In this document: positions 35,801-46,019 of the stretch, piece after piece
How positions within the stretch are numbered: position 1 is the stretch's first letter
Layout: the number at the start of each line of letters is the position of its first letter
Origin: Bacteroidota bacterium
Lineage (GTDB): Bacteria > Bacteroidota > Bacteroidia > B-17B0 > Aurantibacillaceae
DNA: 64,000 nucleotides
Direction: 5' to 3'
NCBI GenBank assembly: GCA_030684395.1
Contig: JAUXTT010000019.1
Location: forward strand, 1 to 64,000
Notes under the pieces: model-generated
Database searches by the model: none
What the model saw: the letters and a program-made list of their open reading frames with translations, nothing else
What the model was told of the DNA's origin: nothing
Program-made: the position numbers and the translations under genes

Positions 35801-38800
35801 TGAATAATATGGATGCAGGTGCAGTTAATACTTTAACTATTATGCCTGCTACAGGTGTTGCTGTGGCAATTTCCGGGAACAATGCATCTTCAATTATTAA
35901 ACTTAGTGGTGCTGATTATATTACACTTGATGGTGTAAATGCAGGAGGTAGCTCTTTATCTCTTACAAATACCAATACAGCAACAACAGGTGCAGTAGTT
36001 TGGATAGGAAATGCTTCTGTAAGCGATGCAGCTTCAAACTGTACAGTGAAGAACGCAAGTTTTACCGGTAACAGTAGTACAACAACAGTTTCGGGAGTTG
36101 TTATTAGCAGTGGCGTAACTTTAGGAGCTGCTGCTGAAATATCAAATAATAATATGACAGTTCAGTCTTGTACTTTTACCAAAATGCAGAACGGTGTTTT
36201 TGCAATTGGTAATGCAACTACACCTGATCAAAATTGGTTGATTACACAAAATACAATCGGATCAACTTCAGTTGTTGCAGATAAAATGGGTCTTAGAGGT
36301 ATTGCGGTACAAAATGCCCAGAACTTTACTGTAAGTAATAATATTATTACAGGTGCAATTACATCTACAACTACTACATCTTCCGGTATCTTAATTGGAG
36401 GAGCAAGTTCAACAGGATCTGTGTTCAACAATAATATCTCTGATATTAAAAACACCAATGCTACCGGTTATGGTGCTAATGGTATTTATTTAAACTCAAA
36501 TTCTGTAACTGCAAATATTAATGTTTACAACAACTTTATATCAGACGTTGCAGGTGATGGATGGAATGGTAGTGGCGTTGCGGATAACGGTTATGGCATT
36601 ATTGTAACAGCCGGTGTAGGATACAATGTTTATTATAATACTGTGTTAATGAACACTAATCAAACTGATGTAACAGGTTTACCTGCTGCGTTTAACGTTG
36701 TTTCAGGTGTTGCTGCAGGTGCAGTAAATCTAAGAAATAACCACTTTGTAAATACACAAACTACCGGTACAGAGCGCTATGTAATTTATAGCGGTGCTGC
36801 TAATACAGTTTTTTCTGCTATTGATTATAATAATTATTACACTTCCGGACCAAATATAGGATTCATTGGAAGTAGCAGAGCTAATTTAGCTGCAATTCAA
36901 GCAGGTTTTGGCTCAAACTTAAACTCTATTAGTGTGTTACCAAACTTTGCAGGTGGTATAGATTTACATTTGCCTGCAAATACTAATGTTCCCAGCAATA
37001 ATCTTGGTACTCCAATAGCGGGCTACACTTTAGACATTGACGGTGAAACACGTGACGCAGCAACTCCTGATATGGGTGCTGATGAATTTGTTCCTTCTGT
37101 ATGTGTTGGTTCAGTTGGTGGTACTTCTTTAGTAAGTGACGCTGTTAGATGTGAAGGACAAACTATCACAGTTGCAAATGCGGGTGCTACCACTGGTACA
37201 GGTATTACTTATCAGTGGCAGGTTTCTACAGTAGCAGGTGGTCCATATGTTAACGTAACAGGTGGTGCAGGTGCAACTACTACAACTTACACTACGGGTA
37301 ATTTAACAGCGGGTACATACTATTATATTTTAAAAGTTGATTGTTCTTCAGGACCTTCAACAGGTTATTCAACTGAAGATACAGTAGTTGTTAATGCAGC
37401 TCCTTTAGTATCAGTTACTCCAAATTCAGGTTCTATCTGTTTACCGGGAGGCGCAGCTATAAATTTATTAGCTTCAGGTGCATCAACTTATACCTGGGCT
37501 CCAACAGCAGGTTTAACCCCATCTACAGGTGCAGCGGTTTCTGCTAACCCAACAGGATCAACACTATATACTGTTACCGGTACTGATGTAAATGGATGTA
37601 CTGCAACAGCAACAGCATCCCTCACAGTTACAAGTGATCCAACAATTGTTTCAGCAACAGCTACTCCGGCAACACTTTGTTCGGGAGCTAACTCACAATT
37701 ATTGGTTAATGCAACCAACAGTGGATACTATGCTACTCCTATTGCTTATGCACCAACAACTGATCCTGGTGGAGCAACTATTACCACCGGTGATGATGCT
37801 GTTTCTGCAGCTCAAACAATTCCTTTCTCTTTTGATTTTTATGGTACCGCGTATACTCAATTGGTTGCTTATACCAATGGTTTTGTTCAGTTAGGTACTG
37901 GTTCGGGATCTACAACTACTTATGGTCAAAATATTCCGGCAGCAGCGGCTCCAAACAATATAATTGGTGGTGTGTTTAGCGATCTTAACGTAACGGGTGC
38001 AGCAGTTGTTCGTTCTTATACAACAGGCAGTGCTCCCAACAGAGTTTTCACTGTTCATTATGATAACGTTCCTTTTTATAGTAACACAGGAAATACTAAC
38101 TTCTATATTCAGTTATTTGAAACCTCAAATATTATTGAGTTGCATGTGGGTGAGGTTAATGCCGGAACATCTACAGCTAACAGAACTTTAGGTATTGAAA
38201 ATGGTACAGGCACTTCTGCAGTTACCCCGGAAGGATACAATTTTGCAACATGGACCGTAAATCCTGCTTCACCGGAAGCATGGAGATTTACTCCAATTAC
38301 TCAAACATACGCTTGGTCTCCGGTTACTTTCTTAAGCGACCCTACTTTGGCAAACCCAATGGCTAATGCTGTAACCGCTACTACTTCATATACCGTTCAG
38401 GTTAGTGCATCTAATGGTTGTTCTGCAACTTCATCAGCAGTTCCTTTAACGGTGGATCCATTATCGGGTGTAACATTTACAGCTACTCCTAACGATACGG
38501 TTTGTGTAGGAACAATGGTAACAATTAAAGCAATCCCAACAGGCGGAGGTTCTCCTTATGTTTATGGATGGACTCCTGTTGTAGCTACAACAGATACTGT
38601 TTCAGTTACTCCTTCTGCAACTTCAACATACACTGTTCAGGTTGATGATAATTGTGGGGCTTCAACTACCGCAACAGTTCAAATTGTAGTAAATAATTTA
38701 CCTGTTGTTACTGCCACTCCGGCTACAGGAACATATTGTAACCCGGGTACAGCAGTTGCATTAATGGCTTCGGGAGCTTCTACTTACGACTGGGCACCTA

Positions 38801-41133
38801 CAACTGGTTTAGATATACCTACTTCTGCAACACCAAATGCTTCTCCTGCAATTAATACAACCTATGTAGTTACTGGAACCGATGTTAACGGTTGTGTTGC
38901 AACAGATACAGTGGTAATCACCGCAGGAGGCAATCCTGTTATTACAAGTACAACAGCTACTCCGGCAGCAATTTGTTCAGGAGGAAATTCACAGTTACTG
39001 GCAACTTCAATGTTACCTACATTGGTTAATGCTCTTTCTTTCTCTTCAGGAACCGGTGCAACGTTAGATCCGATGGCTGGTGCAACTCAGGTTTTAAATT
39101 CAGGTAATGATGATACTCCTACAGCTGCTCCTGCGGCAATTGGATTTACATTTAATTATAACGGAGTTGATTATACTCAATACTCAGTTTCCCCTGATGG
39201 CTGGATATTACTAGGTGGTGCTACAGCTGCTAATCAATTTACGAATGCAGTTGCCAATGCAACAAATACTCCGAAAATTTACCCGTATTGGGATGATATT
39301 GCAACAGGAACAGATGGTAATGTTAAAACATTGGTTGCAGGAACCGCTCCTAACAGAATCTTTATTGTTCAATGGTTTGTTACCGTTCCAAGAGCTACAG
39401 GTGGACCTGCTAACTCTACTTTCCAGGCGTGGTTGTACGAAATAGATGGTAGGATCGAATTCAGATACGGAACAATGGGTTCTGCAGCAATGAGTTCTTC
39501 GGTTGGTTTAACTGCCGGTGTAACTAACTTTAATTGTGTTACGATTACAGGTAATACCAACAGCACCTCGGTTGCAAATAACGCAAACGCAGATCAGCCG
39601 GTAAGTGGAACAATTTATACGTTTACTCCTGCGTCTGTAACTTATTCGTGGTCACCAACTACTTATTTAGATAATGCTTTGATTGCAAATCCGATGGCTT
39701 TATCAGCTGCAACGTCTGAAAACTACACAGTGACAGCAACTTCATCTATCGGATGTTCTGCTACAGGTTCTGTAAATCTTACCGTAAACCCTTTACCTAT
39801 AGTGAATTTGGGTGTTGATACTTCCATTTGTTATGTTGGATCTATTACTCCATTAACTTTGGATGCTTCGAATCCAACTGCAGGCTTTGTATGGAGTACA
39901 ACAGAAACAACACAAACTATTTCTGCCGCAACTTCAGGTACTTATGATGTTGTTGTTACGGATGGTAATGGTTGTGTTGCTAAAGATACCATTACAGTTA
40001 CTTACAATGCAGCACCAACGGTTAACTTAGGCAATGATACAACACTTTGTAGTGGTACAGTTACTTTAGATGCAGGAAATGTTGGAAACACAATTCTTTG
40101 GAACGATGCTTCGGGTAATCAAACCCTGGTAGCTTTAGCTACCGGCCAGTACAATGTTACAGTTACTACACCACAGGGTTGTTTTGATCAGGATACTATC
40201 ATGATTACTATTAATCCGGTTCCGGTTGTTAACCTTGGGAACGATACATTGTTTTGTGGAACATCAATGATGTTGGATGCAGGTAATGCAGGTGCATCAT
40301 ACGCATGGAATACCATAGAAACTACACAAACAATCAATATCACTGGTTCAGGTCAGTACTTTGTTACAGTAACAAACATTCAGAACTGTTCCGCAAAAGA
40401 TACCATCAATGTTACCATTGCTCCTGCAATAACGGTAAGCCTTGGTAATGATTCTGCTGTTTGTTTGAGTACAAGTGTAATCCTCGACGCTCAAAACCCG
40501 GGATCTAACTATGTATGGAATGATAACTCAACAAGTTCAAGTTTAGTAGTATCAAGTCCGGGGACCTACTATGTAACTGTAACCTCTCCTTCGGGTTGTG
40601 TTGCAAAAGATACAGTTGTGTTTGCCGACAATTCACCAATAGTTACTTTAAGTTTACCTTTCTCAATAACTTGTGTTAATACAACTGTTAATACACTTTC
40701 AGGCGGAACACCTGTTGGTGGTAATTATAGTGGTGCAGGTGTATTTGGTACTAATTTCGATGCTTCAATACCGGGTGCCGGACCAGCTATCATCAGTTAT
40801 ACATATATTGATATTGTAACCGGTTGTGATGCTACAGCTAATCAAATGGTAACAGTTGATCCTTGTATAGGAATAAATGAAGTTACATCTACTACAAACA
40901 TTTCGGTAGCACCAAATCCTACGAGTGGTTATTTCTCGATCTTAACTGCTGCAAGAGAAAATGTTGTTAAAGCTGATCTTTATAGCGCTGATGGAAAATT
41001 ACTTTTCTCTGATGTATTAAAAGGAAGCGAGAAATACGATGTGAACATTTCTGAGTACGCAAATGGAATTTACTATCTTCAACTATCTATTGATGGAGAA
41101 ATGAAAGTGATAAAAGTTGCGAAACAGTATTAA
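32815..41133 (+). CDS. Giant T9SS type A adhesin-like protein (2772 aa)
   Basis: The largest gene of the window. A signal peptide covers about residues 1-35. Residues about 40-790 and 905-1390 look like two right-handed beta-helix regions (short repeats such as INNNTVQNC and VFNNKIYDISG). Ig-like segments follow. Two jelly-roll modules lie near 1640-1830 and 2090-2270 (IPFSFDFYGTAYTQLVAYTNGF; IGFTFNYNGVDYTQYSVSPDGW), related to the nidogen-like module of the 1040-aa protein. Four tandem Ig-like repeats cover 2330-2609. The end is a type A sorting domain (APNPTSGYFSIL, LYSADGKLLF, YANGIYYLQL). Adhesion or matrix formation is inferred from architecture only. Confidence 0.92.
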   Translation: MMNNYKLSSNRTKITGFSVICLMLFMGFGNSLKAQLSGPKNIPGDYATVELAVADLNLQGVGAGGVTFNVAGGHTETATAIISLTATGTLADPIIFQKSGAGANPIITSYTGGTGTPGSAVQDGIFRFVGSDYVTIDGIDLMENAANIANPATMEYGYAFYKGSATDGCQNNTVKNCTITLNRINNAGGTNPAVDGSRGIEFTNAIPTAATTILTVTASSGANSGNKVYTNTIQNCNYGIVMIGYADATPFLNADQNNDIGGASLATGNTVINYGGAAGATNPAAGIRTLAQYGLNVSYNTINNNNGAGANHVTTLRGIHINTATSASASVTNNTVTVNGGATTSALTAIENASGSTAAANTININNNTVQNCTYTTATSGIFTGILNSSSAATVNINNNTITNNTIPGTGQLDMISCGSPASVNATNNSISGNSKTGNSGQFTAIRMTSPTNAFFSGNTIENNTVTSATATGSMVGIYGLSSGVNITGNSNFIRNLTHAGTGGGIIGIREFGVAGNKNFQSNQIYGFTATNGAPLVGISVSTGTITINGNRIYSLNSTAGTGGTNIGVLCSGGASNSVFNNKIYDISGNNATSSVFGIQMSGGTTNTIYNNLVGDLRTPSASAANPLIGINITGGTTSNIYFNTVYLNGTSSGANFGSSALSTNATPTTITVRNNIFVNNSAPLGTGYTVAYRRSATALTNYGASSNNNLYYAGTPGAANLIFYDGTNSDQTLAAFKTRVGPTRDAASATENVVWQSTLGSDLNYLNVDLVSPTQIESAAQPIGTPSIIDDYDGNIRNATTPDIGAWEGAYTPNDLTAPSISAATFVGNACNLTTRSLTAVISDASNVASGVLAPRCYYKVGAGAYTSVQGTLTSGTGASGTWTFNLTYTAIVGDVISYYIIAQDASANNNITSNPSAGLVATDVNTVTTDPTTPSTWTVAGFLSGTYTVGAAGTYPTLTAAANAYNTSCLSGPVIFSLIDPSYSAGETFPIVFMNNMDAGAVNTLTIMPATGVAVAISGNNASSIIKLSGADYITLDGVNAGGSSLSLTNTNTATTGAVVWIGNASVSDAASNCTVKNASFTGNSSTTTVSGVVISSGVTLGAAAEISNNNMTVQSCTFTKMQNGVFAIGNATTPDQNWLITQNTIGSTSVVADKMGLRGIAVQNAQNFTVSNNIITGAITSTTTTSSGILIGGASSTGSVFNNNISDIKNTNATGYGANGIYLNSNSVTANINVYNNFISDVAGDGWNGSGVADNGYGIIVTAGVGYNVYYNTVLMNTNQTDVTGLPAAFNVVSGVAAGAVNLRNNHFVNTQTTGTERYVIYSGAANTVFSAIDYNNYYTSGPNIGFIGSSRANLAAIQAGFGSNLNSISVLPNFAGGIDLHLPANTNVPSNNLGTPIAGYTLDIDGETRDAATPDMGADEFVPSVCVGSVGGTSLVSDAVRCEGQTITVANAGATTGTGITYQWQVSTVAGGPYVNVTGGAGATTTTYTTGNLTAGTYYYILKVDCSSGPSTGYSTEDTVVVNAAPLVSVTPNSGSICLPGGAAINLLASGASTYTWAPTAGLTPSTGAAVSANPTGSTLYTVTGTDVNGCTATATASLTVTSDPTIVSATATPATLCSGANSQLLVNATNSGYYATPIAYAPTTDPGGATITTGDDAVSAAQTIPFSFDFYGTAYTQLVAYTNGFVQLGTGSGSTTTYGQNIPAAAAPNNIIGGVFSDLNVTGAAVVRSYTTGSAPNRVFTVHYDNVPFYSNTGNTNFYIQLFETSNIIELHVGEVNAGTSTANRTLGIENGTGTSAVTPEGYNFATWTVNPASPEAWRFTPITQTYAWSPVTFLSDPTLANPMANAVTATTSYTVQVSASNGCSATSSAVPLTVDPLSGVTFTATPNDTVCVGTMVTIKAIPTGGGSPYVYGWTPVVATTDTVSVTPSATSTYTVQVDDNCGASTTATVQIVVNNLPVVTATPATGTYCNPGTAVALMASGASTYDWAPTTGLDIPTSATPNASPAINTTYVVTGTDVNGCVATDTVVITAGGNPVITSTTATPAAICSGGNSQLLATSMLPTLVNALSFSSGTGATLDPMAGATQVLNSGNDDTPTAAPAAIGFTFNYNGVDYTQYSVSPDGWILLGGATAANQFTNAVANATNTPKIYPYWDDIATGTDGNVKTLVAGTAPNRIFIVQWFVTVPRATGGPANSTFQAWLYEIDGRIEFRYGTMGSAAMSSSVGLTAGVTNFNCVTITGNTNSTSVANNANADQPVSGTIYTFTPASVTYSWSPTTYLDNALIANPMALSAATSENYTVTATSSIGCSATGSVNLTVNPLPIVNLGVDTSICYVGSITPLTLDASNPTAGFVWSTTETTQTISAATSGTYDVVVTDGNGCVAKDTITVTYNAAPTVNLGNDTTLCSGTVTLDAGNVGNTILWNDASGNQTLVALATGQYNVTVTTPQGCFDQDTIMITINPVPVVNLGNDTLFCGTSMMLDAGNAGASYAWNTIETTQTINITGSGQYFVTVTNIQNCSAKDTINVTIAPAITVSLGNDSAVCLSTSVILDAQNPGSNYVWNDNSTSSSLVVSSPGTYYVTVTSPSGCVAKDTVVFADNSPIVTLSLPFSITCVNTTVNTLSGGTPVGGNYSGAGVFGTNFDASIPGAGPAIISYTYIDIVTGCDATANQMVTVDPCIGINEVTSTTNISVAPNPTSGYFSILTAARENVVKADLYSADGKLLFSDVLKGSEKYDVNISEYANGIYYLQLSIDGEMKVIKVAKQY
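39802..40641 (+). repeat. Four tandem Ig-like repeats in the 2772-aa protein
   Basis: Units of 69-73 residues begin VNLGxDTxxC, contain LDAGNxG and YxWN, and end GCxAKDTIxVT. Their similarity points to recent expansion by duplication. Confidence 0.85.
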
Positions 41134-41142
41134 TTAATAAAT

Positions 41143-41169
41143 CAAAAGGGCGGGTAACCGCCCTTTTTA
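41143..41169 (+). terminator. Rho-independent terminator of the giant adhesin gene
   Basis: AAAGGGCGG and CCGCCCTTT flank a GTAA loop, followed by TTT, 10 bases after the stop codon. Confidence 0.88.
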
Positions 41170-41181
41170 AATTTAATAAGT

Positions 41182-41583
41182 ATGAAAAAGATTATAGTAG
41201 TGTTTTTATTAGTGATTGGTTTTTCAACATTACAAGCTCAAATTGTTGGAACTAACCCCAGAGCGGTTATTGGTTTTAACCCTGACAAAAGAGGCGAAGT
41301 AAATATTGACTTTAATTCTTCTTTTTTAACCAAAGATTTTAATTTCAATGCAGGTGAAAAAATTAAAGTAAAGGAAACTATTTTAAAAAAACATACATCA
41401 ATAAAGGAAATTGAATTTATTGATGTAGACAAAAGTTCAGGAATGTTGGTTAAAGTTAATTTTTTCGCAAAGGACAAAAAAGAATTGTCGGAAAAAATAA
41501 GAGCAATACTTACTGAAATGGGAATTAGCCGTGTTGAATACAATGGAACCACTTATAATTCATTAGCTGAGTTTTCATTTTAA
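41182..41583 (+). CDS. Small secreted protein of unknown function
   Basis: A 133-aa protein with a signal peptide (MKKIIVVFLLVIGFSTLQAQ). The mature part is mixed alpha/beta with charged stretches (FNAGEKIKVKETILKKHTS, KKELSEKIRAILTEMG). I recognise no family. It lies between two giant surface proteins on the same strand and is 24 bases from the next gene, which suggests a shared role at the cell surface. Confidence 0.7.
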   Translation: MKKIIVVFLLVIGFSTLQAQIVGTNPRAVIGFNPDKRGEVNIDFNSSFLTKDFNFNAGEKIKVKETILKKHTSIKEIEFIDVDKSSGMLVKVNFFAKDKKELSEKIRAILTEMGISRVEYNGTTYNSLAEFSF

Positions 41584-41607
41584 CTATAGATTATCGCAAA
41601 GTATAAT

Positions 41608-44600
41608 ATGAATAAATTTATTAGGATATTTCTTGTTTGTTTATTTGTTCCGGTTGTTTCATTTTCGCAAACAATTTTTTCGAGCAATGAAACCGGCAAA
41701 CAATTAACAGCATATACTGATGGTTCGCCCGATGATTCTGTCTTTGTTTTTTGCAATCCGGGTGCAATTGCATCTTTAAGCGCAAATTCAACAGGCTTGG
41801 GAGGAACTGCTCCATACACATTTACCTGGAGTATGTATTTGCCAAGCACGCATCGTTTTTCAACAACACCCTATTTGGTCGACAATGCAGTTTTATCTTC
41901 TACTATAAGCGGTTTACCATCCGGTGGTTATAATCTAATAATCAAAGATGCATTAAACGCAACAGTTGCAACCGATATTGCATGGGTTTGGAACATAGAT
42001 CTAACAGCTGATGCAGGTACTCTTGCTGCGGGTTGCACTGACTTTTCTATGACCGGAACAATAACAGACAATGGGACAAATAATTTTAGCTATTACAATC
42101 CTCCGCCTGAAGTAATGCCAATTGTAACTGTACCCGGACCTGGTCAAACAACCATTTCTGTTTGTTTTAACGCAACTCATACCTGGGTTTCAGATTTAGC
42201 TTTCCACCTTGTAGGACCTCCTTCTTGTGGAAGTCCGGATATATTATTGTCGCCAAATCCGGGTTCAATTGGGCAAGGCACAATATGCAATGGTGGTAAT
42301 GATGTGGTAAATCTTTGTTTTACAACAACCGCTGCCGGTAATTTGGATGTATGTGCAGGAGCTCCTTTTACGTTAAGTGGAACTTATAGCTCTTATGGAC
42401 CGGGAGTAACACCGATCGATTGGTCGACACTTAACGGATGTGATGCCGCTCAGCAAGGTTGGGCAGTTCAGATCTATGATTGTATTAGCGGAGATTTCGG
42501 AACTTTTACCGATGCAACTATTTCATTCACCAATGGTGTTCAAACGGTCACTTATACATCTAATGGTTTAAGTGCTTCTATTGCGGATAATACTTGTTCT
42601 TCTGCCACAGCTTCTATATTTACAGTGGTTGATGCGGATACAATTCCAATTACATTAACAAATATCCCTACTGTTAACTGGACATCTAATCCGGTAACAG
42701 TAATTACTAATGCTGCTACATTAACTCCAAACGTTTCGCCAAATCCAACTATCGATACCTGGTTTTATATGAATGTTGATGGAAATTTTGGTTGCCCTAA
42801 AGTGGATTCAGTTTTCTTTGATTATACACCGGCGACTCCTCCGGTAATATCTACTATAACAGTTACTCCAATTTGTTCTAATGGTACAAGCTTTGGTCTA
42901 ACAGGCGCGCCAACAGGTGGTGTATGGTCGGGTACAGGTATAACAGATGTTGTAAACGGAATTTTTGACCCGGCAACTGCAGGTGCCGGAACACATACCA
43001 TAACTTATGATGTTGGCGGATGTTCAGGAGATACAACTGTAGATATAATTGTTGCTCAGGCAGCTACTGTTGCAGCGGTTTCTAACTATACAGTATGTGC
43101 AGGTCAAAGCCAGGTAGCAATTAACTTTGTTCCAACACCGGGTAGCTCTTCGGTTTTCTGGACAAACTCCGATCCTTCTATAGGGTTGGCTGCAAGTGGT
43201 AATGGAGACATTAATTCGTTTATTACAGTAAATCCATCCAATACAATCCCTGTTGTTTCTACGGTTGTGGTTTCTGCAGATAATGGTGGGTGTGTTGGCA
43301 CATCTACAACTTTTAGTATAACGGTTAATCCTTTACCTTTAGCTGACGCAGGGGTTGATACTGCATTTTGTGCAGGTGGAAGTGTTGGCTTGCAGGCTAC
43401 CGGAGGCGGAACTTATGATTGGTTGCCCGCAACAAATATAACCAACTCAACAATTGCAAACCCAACTGTAAATCCACCATCGTCTTTATCCTATTCATTA
43501 ACTGTTACTAATGGTTTAGGTTGTATCGACAGAGATACAGTGTTAGTTACGGTAAGGAGTTTACCGGTGGTAAATGCGGGAACAAATACTTTTGTGTGCC
43601 CGGGTTCTTCTGTAACACCTGCTTCAATTTTAGTAACAGGCTCTTCACCATTTGTTTACGTATGGACACCTGCAGGAACAATAAGCGATCCAACCATTCT
43701 TGCCCCGGCATTTACACCTACAGCAACTCCAACGCAATACAGCTTAACTGCAACTGATGTATTTGGTTGCGTTTCAAGCGATGTTGTTACAATCAGTCAC
43801 AGGACTTTACCTGTAGTAAATGTTATGGCTCAACGCCCGACTATTTGTCCGGGAGATTCCACCTTGTTAGTTGCAACACCTGCAGGTGCTCCGTTTCCAG
43901 TTTCATATACATGGACACCCACAGGATCTGTAGATTCCCCTAATTCTCAAAATACTAATACTGATAATTCGGTTACCGGATCTACAACGTATACAGTTTC
44001 TTTTACTACTTCTGCGGCAAATGGGTCTTGTGTAAGTACGAGCACCGTTACTGTAAATATGTATACTTCTCCAATAGCTTCAGTTGGAACTGATGTAAAC
44101 CTTTGCCCTGCTGCCAGTGCTCAACTAAACGGAAATGGCGGAGGTAGTTATTTATGGTCGCCTGCCACAGGTTTAGATAATGCTACTTTACAAAATCCTA
44201 CAACTAATATAGCTTCCCTTACACAATATACACTTACCGTAACTGATGGAAACGGATGTAAAGATACGGCGAGTGTTTGGGCAGTTCCCCGTCCAAATCC
44301 GGTACCTGGAGTCATAGATTCTACACTGGCAGGTTGTCTTTTTGCAACAGGCACATTAACTATGCAAACACCACCTGTTGGAACAGCTCCTTTTACGTAT
44401 GCAATAAACGGAGGAATTCCTCAGGCTTCTAACACGTTTACAGGTTTAACCGCAGGTAATTATACGTTAACGGTTACAGATGTTTATGGTTGTTCAGGAT
44501 CAGATGACGCTAATGTGGTTCAGGCTTTACCTCCCGTTCCGGGTATTATTGATTCTACAGATGCCGGATGTACTGTTGCCAATGGAACTTTAACAATGCA

Positions 44601-46002
44601 AATACCGACCGGTGGAACAGTGCCTTATACTTATTTATTAAATGGGGGCTTACCACAGGTTTCAAATACATTTACCGGATTATCTGTAGGAAATTATACT
44701 ATTACAGTTATGGATGCAAATGGGTGTTCAGCTTCTGATGATGCAAATATACTTCAGGCAGCACCACCGATTCCCGGCTTAATGGATTCAACTTTATCGG
44801 CATGTACTTCTGCAACCGGGAGCTTAACAATGCAAACTCCAACAGGTGGTTTACTTCCCTACACATATTCTTTAAACGGGGGAACTCCTCAAGCTTCCAA
44901 CACATTTACAAACCTGGCTATTGGAACATATACTATTACTGTAACTGATGCAAATGGTTGTTCTGCTTCTGATGATGGAAGTGTTACGCAACAAAACCCT
45001 CCTGTAATGAACGGTTTAACGGCAACAACTGCTACTTGTACTGCCGCCAATGGTTCAGTTACGGCAGCAATTCCAACAGGTGGAACAACGCCTTATGTTT
45101 ATTCGATAAACGGTGGAATTTCTCAGGGATCTAATGTATTTGGTTCTTTGGTTACAGGAAACTACACAGTAACAGTTACTGATGCTGGTGGTTGTACTGA
45201 TACAGATGTGATCCTGGTTCCACAGCAATTAGATATTGTTGTAGTTGATACCGCAGCTTTAACGAGTACTGTTTGTGGTGCTGCTCCAACAGGTAGTTTA
45301 GTTGTACAGGTACCAACAACAGGTAATGCGCCTTACACATACTCAATAAATGGTGGTACCACTTTTCAGGCATCCAATTCATTTGGCAGTTTAGCTTCCG
45401 GAAACTATCCTGTAGTTGCGATGGATGTTAATGGTTGCGTAAGTTTGATCAACTCTTTCTATATTGGTAGTAATATCAATGTAACCGCATCCTTTAATAC
45501 TACGCCTATATCGGGCCCTTATCCTTTAAATGTTACTTTAGAGAATACATCAACGGGAGCAACCAGTTATATATGGGGCTTTGGAAATGGTGGAACTACT
45601 TCTACGGCATTTAATCCCCCTTTACAAACATACACAACTCCCGGTGTTTATGTAGTTCAATTAATAGCTTATAACAATGTGCTTGCTTGTTCTGATACGG
45701 CCTGGTATGGTGTTACTGTTTTTGAACCACCTGTTCTAATTATTCCAAACATTATTACTCCAAACGGAGATGGAATAAATGATGAGTTCAAATTGAGCGG
45801 CACTAATTTTAAACATTTGGATATTAGTATTTTTGATCGTTGGGGAAGAAAAGTAACCAGTTTTGAAGGCGATATTAATACCGCAGTTTGGAAACCAACA
45901 GGAGTTTCTGCCGGAACATATTTCTGTACTATTGTAGCCACAAGTTTGGATGATACCAAAACTGATTTCACAGGATTTATTCAGATACTGGACCCAAAAT
46001 AG
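41608..46002 (+). CDS. SprB-repeat surface protein with P-domain-like module and CHU_C C-terminal domain
   Basis: A 1464-aa exported protein with a signal peptide (1-21, VVSFSQ). Residues about 150-310 resemble a proprotein-convertase P domain (HTWVSDLAFHLVGPP, GWAVQIYDCISGDFGTFTD). Ig-like segments run to about 895. Five SprB-type repeats cover 899-1285 (PYTYSLNGGTPQASNTF, GNYTITVTDANGCSASDD); SprB is the mobile gliding adhesin of Flavobacterium johnsoniae. A PKD domain (YIWGFGNGGT) and a CHU_C domain (IIPNIITPNGDGIND, IFDRWGRKVTSF) follow. A cell-surface adhesin secreted by T9SS is the natural reading; it is far smaller than SprB itself. Confidence 0.9.
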   Translation: MNKFIRIFLVCLFVPVVSFSQTIFSSNETGKQLTAYTDGSPDDSVFVFCNPGAIASLSANSTGLGGTAPYTFTWSMYLPSTHRFSTTPYLVDNAVLSSTISGLPSGGYNLIIKDALNATVATDIAWVWNIDLTADAGTLAAGCTDFSMTGTITDNGTNNFSYYNPPPEVMPIVTVPGPGQTTISVCFNATHTWVSDLAFHLVGPPSCGSPDILLSPNPGSIGQGTICNGGNDVVNLCFTTTAAGNLDVCAGAPFTLSGTYSSYGPGVTPIDWSTLNGCDAAQQGWAVQIYDCISGDFGTFTDATISFTNGVQTVTYTSNGLSASIADNTCSSATASIFTVVDADTIPITLTNIPTVNWTSNPVTVITNAATLTPNVSPNPTIDTWFYMNVDGNFGCPKVDSVFFDYTPATPPVISTITVTPICSNGTSFGLTGAPTGGVWSGTGITDVVNGIFDPATAGAGTHTITYDVGGCSGDTTVDIIVAQAATVAAVSNYTVCAGQSQVAINFVPTPGSSSVFWTNSDPSIGLAASGNGDINSFITVNPSNTIPVVSTVVVSADNGGCVGTSTTFSITVNPLPLADAGVDTAFCAGGSVGLQATGGGTYDWLPATNITNSTIANPTVNPPSSLSYSLTVTNGLGCIDRDTVLVTVRSLPVVNAGTNTFVCPGSSVTPASILVTGSSPFVYVWTPAGTISDPTILAPAFTPTATPTQYSLTATDVFGCVSSDVVTISHRTLPVVNVMAQRPTICPGDSTLLVATPAGAPFPVSYTWTPTGSVDSPNSQNTNTDNSVTGSTTYTVSFTTSAANGSCVSTSTVTVNMYTSPIASVGTDVNLCPAASAQLNGNGGGSYLWSPATGLDNATLQNPTTNIASLTQYTLTVTDGNGCKDTASVWAVPRPNPVPGVIDSTLAGCLFATGTLTMQTPPVGTAPFTYAINGGIPQASNTFTGLTAGNYTLTVTDVYGCSGSDDANVVQALPPVPGIIDSTDAGCTVANGTLTMQIPTGGTVPYTYLLNGGLPQVSNTFTGLSVGNYTITVMDANGCSASDDANILQAAPPIPGLMDSTLSACTSATGSLTMQTPTGGLLPYTYSLNGGTPQASNTFTNLAIGTYTITVTDANGCSASDDGSVTQQNPPVMNGLTATTATCTAANGSVTAAIPTGGTTPYVYSINGGISQGSNVFGSLVTGNYTVTVTDAGGCTDTDVILVPQQLDIVVVDTAALTSTVCGAAPTGSLVVQVPTTGNAPYTYSINGGTTFQASNSFGSLASGNYPVVAMDVNGCVSLINSFYIGSNINVTASFNTTPISGPYPLNVTLENTSTGATSYIWGFGNGGTTSTAFNPPLQTYTTPGVYVVQLIAYNNVLACSDTAWYGVTVFEPPVLIIPNIITPNGDGINDEFKLSGTNFKHLDISIFDRWGRKVTSFEGDINTAVWKPTGVSAGTYFCTIVATSLDDTKTDFTGFIQILDPK
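44302..45465 (+). repeat. Five tandem SprB-type repeats
   Basis: Five units of about 78 residues with the frame PxxG, TGxLTMQxPTGG, PYTYxxNGG, SNTFxxLxxGNYTxTVTDxxGC. The first three are most alike at protein level. Confidence 0.88.
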
Positions 46003-46019
46003 TGTTTGAACTTTATTTT

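Noticed and set aside
33708-39566. Long open frames on the minus strand inside the 2772-aa gene
   Set aside because: They are shadows of the repetitive Thr/Asn/Gly-rich coding frame and have no start signals or recognisable protein features.
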